From DAIMFL01 sp964372215 (GTDB lineage: Bacteria; Pseudomonadota; Alphaproteobacteria; Dongiales; Dongiaceae), in NCBI GenBank assembly GCA_964372215.1, contig CAYJQC010000054.1:1-19981 (forward strand): a DNA stretch of 19,981 nt, read 5' to 3'. Both the position numbers and the translations under genes were made by a program. Below are positions 1-10,269 of this stretch, piece after piece. The notes beneath the pieces were generated by a model, which was not told the DNA's origin, searched no databases, and saw only the letters and a list, made by a program, of their open reading frames with translations. Positions within the stretch are counted from its first letter, which is position 1; every line of letters starts with the position of its first letter.

Positions 1-1
1 G

Positions 2-1822
<1,821 letters not shown>

Positions 1823-1972
1823 TCCGGCGGCGCGTGCCGTCCGGCGGGTGGCCCGCGTTGCCGGCGCCGATTCGCTGTGCTACTTCCTCGCCGTCGCGCC
1901 AGCGGGCGTGACGGCGACGGAGTCTCGGGCGCGGATGCCGATCGGAATCCTCGAGCGCAACGGGCTGACGCG

Positions 1973-3304
1973 GTGAGCCAGCGGCGGGATGCTGCGGCGC
2001 CGGCGCGCTGGCGCGGCCTGGCGGGGGTCTACCTCAACCGCCGGATCCTGATCGTCCTGCTGATGGGATTCGCCAGCGGCCTGCCGCTGCTCCTCACCCT
2101 CTCCACCCTGTCGATCTGGCTGACCGAGGAAGGCGTCACGCTGACCAGCATCGGCCTGTTCGCCCTGGTCGGCGCGCCCTACTCGTTCAAGTTCCTGTGG
2201 GCACCGGTGATCGACCGGGCGCCGATTCCGCTACTGACCGCCTGGCTGGGCCGGCGGCGCTCCTGGCTGCTGGTGATCCAGGTCGCGCTGATCGCGGCGA
2301 TCGTCGGCCTGGGCGGCTCGTCGCCGGCGATGGCGCCGTTCTGGACCGCGTTCTGGGCGGTCCTGGTCTCCTTCCTGTCGGCCAGCCAGGACATCGTCAT
2401 AGACGCCTATCGCATCGAGATCCTCGAGGCCGACGAGCAGGGCGCCGGGGCCGCGGTCACCCAGTTCGGCTACCGCGTCGGCCTGCTGGCGAGCGGCGCC
2501 GGCGCGCTGTTCCTGGCGGGGAACGCGTCCTGGTTCGCGGTCTACGCGGCGATGGCGGCGTTGCTGCTGATCGGCGTCGCCACCACGATCCTGTGCGTCG
2601 AGCCCAAGGTCGCGCCGCCGCCGCCGGGCCGCGGCCTGCTGGCGACGATCGAGCAGGCGGTGGTCAATCCCTTCGCCGAGTTCATCCAGCGCAGCGGCCT
2701 GCGCTCCGCGCTGCTCGTGCTCGCCTTCATCCTGCTGTACAAGTTCGGCGACGCCTTCGCCGGGGTGATGGCCAATCCGTTCTACATCCAGATCGGCTTC
2801 ACCAAGGCGGAGATCGCCAGCGTCAGCAAGGTGTTCGGGCTGGTCGCCACGCTGCTCGGCGTGTTCCTGGGCGGGCTGGTGGTCGGGCGCTACGGGGTGA
2901 TCAAGGCGCTGCTGGTCTGCGGCATCCTGCAGATGGGCTCCAACCTGATGTTCGCGGTCCAGGCCGCCGCCGGCGCCGATCTGACCCTTTTGTTCGCCAC
3001 TATCGGCATCGAGAACCTGTCGGGCGGCATGGGCTCGGCGGCCTTCGTCGCCTATCTGTCGGTGCTGTGCAACGTCGCCTATACCGCGACCCAGTACGCC
3101 CTGTTCTCCTCGTTCATGGCGTTCGGTCGCACCCTGCTGTCGTCGTCGAGCGGCTGGGTCGCCGACCATGTCGACTGGGTCACGTTCTTCATCGTGTCGA
3201 CCGCGGTGGCGATCCCCGGCCTGCTCATGCTGATGTGGATGATGAAGCGGTTCCCGTCTGCCGGCCAGCCGAAGGCGGAAGCGGCCGCCTCGCCCGCCCA
3301 GTAG
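1973..3304 (+). CDS. ampG: AmpG-type muropeptide/MFS permease
   Basis: This is an inner-membrane permease of the AmpG branch of the major facilitator superfamily. AmpG imports anhydromuropeptides (GlcNAc-anhMurNAc-peptides) released during peptidoglycan turnover, for recycling and, in some bacteria, beta-lactamase induction. Family hallmarks include LLMGFASGLPLLLTLSTLSI near the N-terminus, KFLWAPVIDR, the GRRRSWLL loop, SASQDIVIDAYRIEIL and GAGAAVTQFGYRVGLLASG, followed by about a dozen hydrophobic segments and a short charged C-terminus. I chose the GTG at 1973, giving 443 residues starting just before the basic RWRGLAGVYLNRR segment. An in-frame GTG at 1877 would add 32 Arg-rich, non-homologous residues. 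No strong Shine-Dalgarno sequence precedes either, so the start is uncertain. The specific muropeptide substrate is inferred from family resemblance. ppa follows after 48 bases. Confidence 0.88.
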   Translation: MSQRRDAAAPARWRGLAGVYLNRRILIVLLMGFASGLPLLLTLSTLSIWLTEEGVTLTSIGLFALVGAPYSFKFLWAPVIDRAPIPLLTAWLGRRRSWLLVIQVALIAAIVGLGGSSPAMAPFWTAFWAVLVSFLSASQDIVIDAYRIEILEADEQGAGAAVTQFGYRVGLLASGAGALFLAGNASWFAVYAAMAALLLIGVATTILCVEPKVAPPPPGRGLLATIEQAVVNPFAEFIQRSGLRSALLVLAFILLYKFGDAFAGVMANPFYIQIGFTKAEIASVSKVFGLVATLLGVFLGGLVVGRYGVIKALLVCGILQMGSNLMFAVQAAAGADLTLLFATIGIENLSGGMGSAAFVAYLSVLCNVAYTATQYALFSSFMAFGRTLLSSSSGWVADHVDWVTFFIVSTAVAIPGLLMLMWMMKRFPSAGQPKAEAAASPAQ

Positions 3305-3311
3305 GGCGGGC
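3292..3311 (+). terminator. GC hairpin straddling the ampG stop codon
   Basis: Perfect 8-bp arms GCCCGCCC (3292-3299) and GGGCGGGC (3304-3311) enclose a four-base loop AGTA. The ampG stop codon TAG (3302-3304) sits at the loop and stem edge. No T-run follows, so this is not a classical intrinsic terminator. It could slow ribosome release, stabilise the 3' end of the message, or be a by-product of high GC. Confidence 0.3.
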
Positions 3312-3352
3312 CGGCGACCGGACCTCGCAACCTCACGCGCGGGAGAGCTCGC

Positions 3353-3889
3353 ATGGACGTCTCCAAGATACCGATCGGCCGCAACCCGCCGTTCGAGGTC
3401 AACGCGATCATCGAGATCCCCCTGGGCGGCGAGCCGGTGAAGTACGAGCTCGACAAGGCGTCGGGCGCGATGTTCGTCGACCGCTTCCTGCACACCTCGA
3501 TGACCTATCCGGCGAACTACGGCTTCATCCCGCACACCCTGTCGCTCGACGGCGACCCCTGCGACATCATGGTGGTCGGCCCGACCCGGGTGGTGCCCGG
3601 CGTGGTCATTCGCTCGCGCCCGATCGGCGCCCTGATGATGGAGGACGAGGCCGGGCTCGACGAGAAGATCCTGGCGGTGCCGAGCGACGACCTGCACCCG
3701 TTCTACAAGGACGTCTCGTCCTATCGCCAGCTGCCCACCATCCTGATCGAGCAGATCGGCCATTTCTTCACCCACTACAAGGACCTGGAGAAGGGCAAGT
3801 GGGCGAAGGTCGCGCGCTGGGCCGAGGCCGACGAGGCGACCAAGCTGATCGCCGAGGCGATCGAGCGGGCGCAGGGCGAGAAAGGCTAG
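3353..3889 (+). CDS. ppa: Inorganic pyrophosphatase, family I
   Basis: This soluble enzyme hydrolyses pyrophosphate to two phosphates and so pulls forward nucleic acid, protein and lipid synthesis. The 178 residues are the usual size of the bacterial hexameric family I enzyme. The metal-binding signature DGDPCDIMVV is intact, with D66, D68 and D71 corresponding to D65, D67 and D70 of the E. coli enzyme. E21, K30, E32 and R44 also sit where the active-site residues belong, and the substrate-loop segment TYPANYGFIPHT is present. The start is supported by GGGAGAG about eight bases upstream of the ATG. The macro-domain gene begins nine bases after its stop, so the two are probably co-transcribed. 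Its phosphate output lies near the Pho locus, but that is not evidence of shared control. Confidence 0.97.
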   Translation: MDVSKIPIGRNPPFEVNAIIEIPLGGEPVKYELDKASGAMFVDRFLHTSMTYPANYGFIPHTLSLDGDPCDIMVVGPTRVVPGVVIRSRPIGALMMEDEAGLDEKILAVPSDDLHPFYKDVSSYRQLPTILIEQIGHFFTHYKDLEKGKWAKVARWAEADEATKLIAEAIERAQGEKG

Positions 3890-3898
3890 CAGGGCGCG

Positions 3899-4417
3899 AT
3901 GGCCACCGCCGTCGCGATGGAGGTCATCGAGGGCGACATCACCGCGCTCGATGTCGATGCCATCGTCAACGCGGCCAACGGTGCGCTGGCGCCGGGCGGC
4001 GGCGTGTGCGGCGCGATCCATCGCGCGGCGGGTCCGGAACTCGCCGCTTCCTGCGCCGCCCTGGGCGGCTGCCCGACCGGAGATGCCCGCGTCACCCCCG
4101 GATTCAAGCTCCGGGCGCGCCATGTCATCCATGCCGTCGGCCCGGTCTGGCAGGGCGGCGGGGCCGGCGAGGACGCCCTGCTTGCCGCCTGCTACCGCGC
4201 GAGTCTGCGGCTGGCCGGCGAGCACGGCCTAAAGTCGATCGCCTTCCCGGCGATCTCCACCGGCATCTACGGCTTCCCGCTCGAGCGCGCGACGCGCATC
4301 GCCGTGGCGGCCGTGGCGGCGGCCGCGCCGGCGGCCGGCGTGACCCGCGTGGTCTTCGCCTGCTTCGGCGCCGAGGTGGCGGCGGGCTACCGAGCGGCGC
4401 TGGCCGGGACCGGGTGA
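3899..4417 (+). CDS. Macro-domain protein (ADP-ribose binding; deacetylase-like, altered catalytic loop)
   Basis: This is a single macro domain filling 172 residues, closest in layout to E. coli YmdB and the MacroD class, which bind ADP-ribose and hydrolyse O-acetyl-ADP-ribose or mono-ADP-ribosyl esters. Visible landmarks are VIEGDIT (9-15), DAIVNAANGAL (20-30), the glycine loop PGGGVCGAIHRAAG (32-45), HVIHAVGPVW (75-84) and the second phosphate loop AFPAISTGIYGFP (115-127). In YmdB and MacroD proteins the glycine loop reads GGGVDGAIH, and that Asp is implicated in catalysis. Here position 37 is Cys (codon TGC), while the Asn at 27 is kept. The protein may therefore bind rather than hydrolyse, use another residue, or belong to a natural Cys-type subgroup. 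An ATG at 3917 is an alternative start. It follows ppa by nine bases and precedes a hairpin at 4438. Confidence 0.9.
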   Translation: MATAVAMEVIEGDITALDVDAIVNAANGALAPGGGVCGAIHRAAGPELAASCAALGGCPTGDARVTPGFKLRARHVIHAVGPVWQGGGAGEDALLAACYRASLRLAGEHGLKSIAFPAISTGIYGFPLERATRIAVAAVAAAAPAAGVTRVVFACFGAEVAAGYRAALAGTG

Positions 4418-4437
4418 GGCGCCGCCCAGAGCGTGAT

Positions 4438-4464
4438 CCGATCAAGCCGAGCCAGCTTGATCGG
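4438..4464. repeat. Perfect 10-bp inverted repeat / hairpin after the macro gene
   Basis: Arms CCGATCAAGC (4438-4447) and GCTTGATCGG (4455-4464) are perfectly complementary around a 7-base loop. No T-run follows. The position, 20 bases after the macro-domain stop and before the toxin-antitoxin promoter, suits a transcript 3' end. The sequence around GAGCGTGATCCGATCAAG also resembles, from memory, dispersed intergenic palindromes common in alphaproteobacteria, so a decayed repeat copy is an alternative. Confidence 0.5.
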
Positions 4465-4480
4465 CCGCCGGGCGTCCGCG

Positions 4481-4509
4481 TTGTGCCTCTCGACAAAATG
4501 TAGTACTAT
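4481..4509 (+). promoter_or_regulatory. Candidate promoter of the toxin-antitoxin pair
   Basis: A TTGTGC hexamer (4481-4486) lies 17 bases before TACTAT (4504-4509). Both are imperfect sigma-70 matches, but the spacing is ideal and the -10 falls inside the inverted repeat 4497-4520. That is the layout expected for antitoxin autorepression. A TCGACA at 4490-4495 is an alternative -35. Confidence 0.4.
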
Positions 4510-4520
4510 CGCGCTACATT
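4497..4520. promoter_or_regulatory. Palindromic operator of the toxin-antitoxin pair
   Basis: Perfect 7-bp arms AATGTAG (4497-4503) and CTACATT (4514-4520) are separated by 10 bases. The left arm overlaps an inner palindrome TAGTACTA (4501-4508). The site is AT-rich against a GC-rich background and ends 18 bases before the antitoxin ATG. Phd/VapB-type antitoxins bind such palindromes to repress their own operon; that this one is bound is inference. Confidence 0.6.
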
Positions 4521-4538
4521 CGCTCCGGAGAGGCTGCC

Positions 4539-4787
4539 ATGGCCAAGACCGTCACCCTGCGCGATGCCAACCAGAACTTCGCGAAATATGTCCGCGAGGC
4601 GGAATCCGGCCAGGAGCTCGTCATCACGCGGCGCGGCGTGGCGGTGGCGAAGCTGGTGCCTGCCGGCGGCAAGCGCGTGCTGACCGCCGAACAGCAGGCC
4701 GCGCTGGAGCGGACGCGCAAGCGGATGAAGAAGGGTTGGCCATTGGGCATCGGCAAGCTGGATCGCGATTCGCTTTATGAGCGGTGA
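4539..4787 (+). CDS. Type II antitoxin, Phd/YefM family
   Basis: A short 82-residue protein with the Phd/YefM DNA-binding N-terminus: the segment TVTLRDANQNFAKYVREAES is followed by a GQELVITRRGVAVAKLVP strand-turn-strand, which forms the dimer that binds the operator. The C-terminal half is charged (ERTRKRMKKGW) and is the part expected to wrap and block the toxin. The start is supported by GGAGAG seven bases upstream and by the palindromic operator at 4497-4520 just before it. Its 3' end overlaps the toxin gene by 11 bases, the usual translationally coupled arrangement. The pair would act as a stress-responsive or addiction module. Family assignment is firm; the trigger is unknown. Confidence 0.9.
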   Translation: MAKTVTLRDANQNFAKYVREAESGQELVITRRGVAVAKLVPAGGKRVLTAEQQAALERTRKRMKKGWPLGIGKLDRDSLYER

Positions 4788-5244
4788 GCGCTTCACTCTC
4801 GACACCAATGTGCTCGTCTACGCGGCCGACCAACTTGCGGGCAGAAAACACGAGCTCGCGACGGAACTCATGGATCGGGCTGTGTCTCGCGACTGCGTCC
4901 TCACCCTGCAATCGCTCGCGGAGTTCTATCACGCAGCGACCCGCAAGGGAGTCGTGCGGGCAAGCGAAGCGGCCGACCAAGTGCGCGACTGGATGACGCT
5001 GTATCCAGTGGCTGTTGCAGACGAAGCAGCCTTCGGCACTGCAGTTCGAATCAGCGCGTCAAGAAAGCTCAGTATCTGGGATTCGATGATCGTCGCAACA
5101 GCAGCGGCTGCCGGGTGCGCCGTCGTCGTCACCGAAGATATGCAGGACGGCCAAAAGCTCGGCGGCGTTCGCCTGTGCAATCCATTCGGACCCGACGCCT
5201 TGTCGGACGACGTGCTGCGGCTCCTGGATGATGTCCCGAACTGA
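4777..5244 (+). CDS. vapC: PIN-domain ribonuclease toxin (VapC-like)
   Basis: This 155-residue PIN-domain protein is the toxin partner of the preceding antitoxin. VapC proteins are Mg-dependent ribonucleases that cut tRNA or rRNA when freed from the antitoxin. The acidic active-site set is complete: D9 in FTLDTNVLVYA, E49 in LQSLAEFYHAA, D102 in LSIWDSMIVATA, and E120/D121 in VVVTEDMQDG. The ATG lies inside the antitoxin gene with no strong ribosome site of its own, so translation probably depends on the upstream gene. Base composition is visibly less GC-rich than the flanking housekeeping genes, which fits acquisition by transfer. The stop is only two bases from the convergent phoB stop. The RNA target cannot be read from the sequence. 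Confidence 0.92.
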   Translation: MSGERFTLDTNVLVYAADQLAGRKHELATELMDRAVSRDCVLTLQSLAEFYHAATRKGVVRASEAADQVRDWMTLYPVAVADEAAFGTAVRISASRKLSIWDSMIVATAAAAGCAVVVTEDMQDGQKLGGVRLCNPFGPDALSDDVLRLLDDVPN

Positions 5245-5246
5245 TC

Positions 5247-5936
5247 CTACGACGCCCGGTCGAGCGCGTAGCCGGCCGAGCGCACGGTGCGGATCAGGTC
5301 GGCCTCCTCCTCGCCGTTGAGCGCCTTCCTGAGCCGGCGGATATGGACGTCGACGGTACGCGGCTCGACATAGACGTCCTGGCCCCACACCAGATCCAGC
5401 AGCTGCTCGCGGCTGAACACCCGGCCCTGATGCTCCATCAGGTGGCGCAGCAGGCGGAACTCGGTCGGGCCCAGATGCACCTCGCGCTGGCGGCGCCGCA
5501 CCCGGTGCGACGCGAGGTCCATGGTCAGGTCCTCATAGGCCAGCACCTCGCCGTCGAAGGCCGGCCGGGTCCGGCGCAGCACGGCGCGCACCCGGGCGAT
5601 GAGCTCGGTCGGGCTGAACGGCTTGGTGACGTAGTCGTCGGCGCCGCTGTCGAGGCCGCGCAGCTTGTCGCCCTCCTCGCCGCGCGCGGTCAGCATGATG
5701 ATCGGCATGCTGCGGGCTTCGGGCATGCGCCGGAGCTGGCGGCAGACCTCGATGCCCGAGAGCAGCGGCAGCATCCAGTCGAGCAGTACCAGGTCTGGCT
5801 TCTGCTCGCGGGCCAGCAGCAGCGCCTCCTCGCCGTCGCGCGCCGCGACCACGCGGAAACCCTCGCGCTCCAGGTTGTAGCGCAACAGCGTCACCAGCGC
5901 GGCCTCGTCCTCGACCACCAGAACCAGCGGATTCAT
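5247..5936 (-). CDS. phoB: Phosphate regulon response regulator PhoB
   Basis: This OmpR-type response regulator, once phosphorylated by PhoR under phosphate limitation, binds Pho boxes and activates the Pho regulon. The receiver domain spans about residues 1-120, with acidic pocket E9/D10, phospho-acceptor D53 (LVLLDWMLP), T83 (MLTARGEE) and K105 (VTKPFSPTELIARV). The winged-helix DNA-binding domain spans about 130-229 and includes LGPTEFRLLRHLMEHQGRVF and the recognition-helix region VEPRTVDVHIRRLRKAL. The total of 229 residues is normal. It is the last gene of the pst operon: phoU ends two bases before its ATG. A Pho box upstream of pstS (11413-11441) implies positive autoregulation through the operon. 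It converges on vapC with a two-base gap. Confidence 0.97.
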   Translation of the reverse strand: MNPLVLVVEDEAALVTLLRYNLEREGFRVVAARDGEEALLLAREQKPDLVLLDWMLPLLSGIEVCRQLRRMPEARSMPIIMLTARGEEGDKLRGLDSGADDYVTKPFSPTELIARVRAVLRRTRPAFDGEVLAYEDLTMDLASHRVRRRQREVHLGPTEFRLLRHLMEHQGRVFSREQLLDLVWGQDVYVEPRTVDVHIRRLRKALNGEEEADLIRTVRSAGYALDRAS

Positions 5937-5938
5937 GC

Positions 5939-6682
5939 TCAGGCCTTGTTTGAACGCTCGCCGTCGGTCTCGGGCGTGACCACGGTGAAGCTCGACGTGT
6001 CGCCCTTTGGCCGCGCCGCCTCCAGGGGCTTGCCATGCACCAGGAAGTGGATGATCTCGGCGATGTTGGTGGCGTGGTCGCCGATGCGCTCGATGTTCTT
6101 GGCGATGAACAGCAGATGGGTGCAGGGCGTGATGTTGCGCGGATCCTCCATCATGTAGGTCAGCAGCTCGCGGAACAGGCTGGTGTACATCTCGTCCACC
6201 TCCTCGTCCCGTTCCCACACCCGGATCGCCTTGTCGGCATCGTGCTCGACATAGGCATCCAGCACTTCCTTGAACAGCTCCTGTGCCAGCTTGCCCATGC
6301 GCGGAATGGCGTGCAGCGGTCGCACCTGCGGCAGCTGGGCGAGCGCCAGCACCCGCTTGGCCACGTTGGCCGCGTAGTCGCCGATGCGCTCGATGTCGCT
6401 GGAGATCTTCAGCGCGGCCACCACTTCGCGCAGGTCCTGGGCCATCGGCTGGCGCAGCGCCAGCATCCGGACCGTCATGACGCCGATCTGGTCCTCGAGC
6501 TGGTTGATGCGGGCGTCCTGCTTGACCACGTCGCTGGCCGCCTCGGTGTCGCGGCGTGCCAAGGCCTCGATCGCCATCTGCAGCTGTGCCTCGGCCAGTC
6601 CGCCCATCTGGGCGATCACCTGGTTGAGGTGCTTCAGCTCTTCGTCGAACGACTTGACGATATGCTCGGAACCGACCGGCAT
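5939..6682 (-). CDS. phoU: Phosphate signalling protein PhoU
   Basis: PhoU is a peripheral, metal-binding helical protein that links the PstSCAB transporter to PhoR, keeping PhoR in phosphatase mode when phosphate is plentiful. The 247 residues form two PhoU repeats. Each carries the characteristic metal-site motif, SSDIERIGDYAANVAKR (about 94-110) and AKNIERIGDHATNIAEI (about 194-210). The N-terminus HIVKSFDEELKHLNQVIAQM is typical. AGGAGG (6687-6692 on this strand) just upstream of the ATG fixes the start. It lies 44 bases after pstB and two before phoB, consistent with one operon. Confidence 0.97.
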   Translation of the reverse strand: MPVGSEHIVKSFDEELKHLNQVIAQMGGLAEAQLQMAIEALARRDTEAASDVVKQDARINQLEDQIGVMTVRMLALRQPMAQDLREVVAALKISSDIERIGDYAANVAKRVLALAQLPQVRPLHAIPRMGKLAQELFKEVLDAYVEHDADKAIRVWERDEEVDEMYTSLFRELLTYMMEDPRNITPCTHLLFIAKNIERIGDHATNIAEIIHFLVHGKPLEAARPKGDTSSFTVVTPETDGERSNKA

Positions 6683-6726
6683 GACTCCTCCTGATCTCGA
6701 ACTGCCCGGCTTCGTCGGGGCGGGGC

Positions 6727-7548
6727 TCAACCGAACCGGCCGGTGATGTAGCCCTGGGTACGCTCGTCGCGCGGGCTGGTGAAAATCTCCTCCGTGTCGC
6801 CGGTCTCCACCAGCTCGCCGAGGTGGAAGAACGCGGTGCGCTGCGACACCCGCGCGGCCTGCTGCATCGAATGGGTGACGATCACGATGGTGAAGTTCTC
6901 GCGCAGCTCGTCGATCAGCTCCTCGATCCTGGCGGTGGCGATCGGGTCGAGCGCCGAGCAGGGTTCGTCCATCAGGATCACCTCGGGATTGACCGCGATC
7001 GCGCGGGCGATGCACAGGCGCTGCTGCTGGCCGCCCGACAGGCCGGTGCCTGGCTCGCGCAGGCGGTCGCTGACCTCCTTCCACAGCCCGGCGCGCTCCA
7101 GGCTGGTCTCGACGATCTCGTCGAGCTCGGCCCGGCTGGCGCCGATGCCGTGGATGCGCGGGCCATAGGCGACATTATCGTAAATCGACTTCGGGAACGG
7201 GTTCGGCTTCTGGAACACCATGCCGATGCGCGCGCGCAGCATGACGACGTCGAGACCCTTGTCGTAGATGTCCTTGCCGTCCATCGTGATGTTGCCCTCG
7301 ACCCGGCAGCCCTCGATGACGTCGTTCATCCGGTTGAGGCAGCGCAGGAAGGTCGACTTGCCGCAGCCCGACGGGCCGATCAGCGAGGTCACCTCGTTCT
7401 CGCGCAGGTCGAGATCGATATGATGCAGCGCCTGCTTCTCGCCGTAATACACGTTGGTGTCCCGCGCCGACATCTTCACGCGATGGCCGGGACGCGCCCC
7501 CGGCATCGGCGAGGCGCCGAGCCCGACCTGTTCTGCGATCGCCATCAT
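6727..7548 (-). CDS. pstB: Phosphate ABC transporter ATP-binding protein PstB
   Basis: This is the ATPase subunit that powers high-affinity phosphate import through PstC/PstA. All ABC motifs are present in its 273 residues: Walker A GPSGCGKST (58-66), Q-loop VFQKPNPFPKSIYDNVAYGP (111-130), signature LSGGQQQRLCIARA (170-183), Walker B VILMDEP (190-196) and switch histidine H226 (VTHSM). The residues PNPFP and the RMND segment are PstB-specific. About 25 N-terminal residues precede the usual family start. Two consecutive ATGs (7548 and 7545) follow a GGTAGGAG ribosome site, so the long form is likely translated. pstA ends seven bases upstream. Confidence 0.97.
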   Translation of the reverse strand: MMAIAEQVGLGASPMPGARPGHRVKMSARDTNVYYGEKQALHHIDLDLRENEVTSLIGPSGCGKSTFLRCLNRMNDVIEGCRVEGNITMDGKDIYDKGLDVVMLRARIGMVFQKPNPFPKSIYDNVAYGPRIHGIGASRAELDEIVETSLERAGLWKEVSDRLREPGTGLSGGQQQRLCIARAIAVNPEVILMDEPCSALDPIATARIEELIDELRENFTIVIVTHSMQQAARVSQRTAFFHLGELVETGDTEEIFTSPRDERTQGYITGRFG

Positions 7549-7555
7549 TTCTCTC

Positions 7556-8852
7556 CTACCAGCGGCGCTCGAACCGGCGACGCAGCACGACCGCCAGCGC
7601 GTTCATGATGACCAGGAATCCCAGGAGCAGCATGATCGCGGCGCTGGTGCGCTCGACGAAGGCGCGCTCCGGGCTGTCGGCCCACAGATAGATCTGCACC
7701 GGCATGACCGTCGCCGGGTCGGTGATGCCATGGGGAATGTCGACGATGAAGGCCACCATGCCGATCATCAGCAGCGGCGCGGTCTCGCCCAGCGCCTGGG
7801 CCATGCCGATGATGGTGCCGGTCAGGATGCCCGGCATGGCGAGCGGCAGCACATGGTGGCTCACCATCTGCAGCTTGGAGGCGCCGACGCCGAGCGCCGC
7901 CTCGCGGATCGACGGCGGCACCGCCTTCAGCGCGGCGCGCCCCGAAATGATGATCGTGGGCAGGGTCATCAGGGTGAGCACCAGCCCGCCGACCAGCGGC
8001 GCCGAGCGCGGCAGCCCGAAGAAGCCGAGGAAGACCGCGAGCCCGAGCAGGCCGAACACGATCGACGGCACCGCCGCCAGGTTGTTGATGTTGACCTCGA
8101 TGACGTCGGTCCAGCGGTTCTTCGGCGCGAATTCCTCGAGATAGATCGCGGTGGCGACCGCCAGCGGGAAGGACAGGGTCAGCGTCACCAGCATGGTGAA
8201 GAAGCTGCCGACCATGGCGCCGAGCACGCCGGCCAGCTCCGGCTCGCGGCTGTCGCCGGCGGTGAACAGCGTGGTGTTGAAGCGTTTCTCGATGCGGCCT
8301 TCGGCGGCGAGCACGTCGTACCAGGCGATCTGCGAATCGGCGACCCGCCGCTCGGCTTCCGAAACGTCGCGCGGGATGGCGCCCTTGGCGAAACTGTCGA
8401 TGTCGTCCGACGCCTTGACCCAGACGCGCCGGGTGGTGCCGATCAGCGACGGATCGTCCAGCACCATGTTGCGCAGCGTGAAGAACGCGCCGCCCGAGAT
8501 CATGCCGTTGAGCTTGCGGCGCTCCTGGCGGCCGCTGACCTCGGGGAACAGGCCGGCGAGCGACTCGCGCGCCAGCTTGTCGAAATTCGCCTGGCCGATC
8601 ACCGCCGGATCGCCGGTGCGGTCGGGGTCGATCACGTCGGGATCGAAGGTGATGTCGAGCGCCAGGTGGGTCTGCACGAACGCGGGGTAGCCGCGGCCGA
8701 CCACGCTCACCACCAGCGCCAGCAGCATCAACCCGGCGATGGCGATGGCGGCGGCGCCATAGAACCGGAACCGGCGCTCGGCGGCATGGCGGCGGCGGAC
8801 CCGCGCAGCGCTCAGGTCCGGGCGGCGGATGATGGCGCGAGGCGCTGCCGCG

Positions 8853-8860
<8 letters not shown>
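7556..8860 (-). CDS. pstA: Phosphate ABC transporter permease PstA, long form
   Basis: This is one of the two membrane subunits of the Pst transporter. At 434 residues it is much longer than the roughly 300-residue enterobacterial PstA. After the first membrane segment (about 34-54), a periplasmic insert of about 150 residues precedes the permease core (about 210-430). The insert corresponds to the DUF3333 extension known in alphaproteobacterial PstA. The core carries the conserved cytoplasmic EAA-type loop, ALKAVPPSIREAALGVGASK (about 310-329), and HHVLPLAMPGILTGTIIGMA, which contacts PstB. Its ATG overlaps the pstC stop within ATGACTGA, so the two permeases are translationally coupled. pstB follows after seven bases. 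Confidence 0.97.
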
Positions 8861-10232
<1,372 letters not shown>

Positions 10233-10269
10233 GACGGGGCTCTCGATGGCGGAGCTTTGGGCCGGCGTC

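Noticed and set aside
1823..1872. GC-rich imperfect hairpin after typA
   Set aside because: The arms around CCGGCGGC and GCCGTCCGG do not pair cleanly and no T-run follows, so a terminator is not supported.
2231..4225. Long minus-strand open frame (664 codons) under ampG, ppa and the macro gene
   Set aside because: It is antisense to three well-recognised genes, has Arg/Gly/Asp/Gln-rich low-complexity composition and no family features; a typical GC-rich shadow frame.
2197..4503. Plus-strand 768-codon frame overlapping ampG, ppa and the macro gene
   Set aside because: Extreme Arg/Gly/Pro content and overlap with real genes in another frame show it is a shadow.
4433..4780. 115-codon plus-strand frame over the toxin-antitoxin promoter and antitoxin
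   Set aside because: It overlaps the antitoxin in another frame and covers the palindromic operator; no recognisable features.
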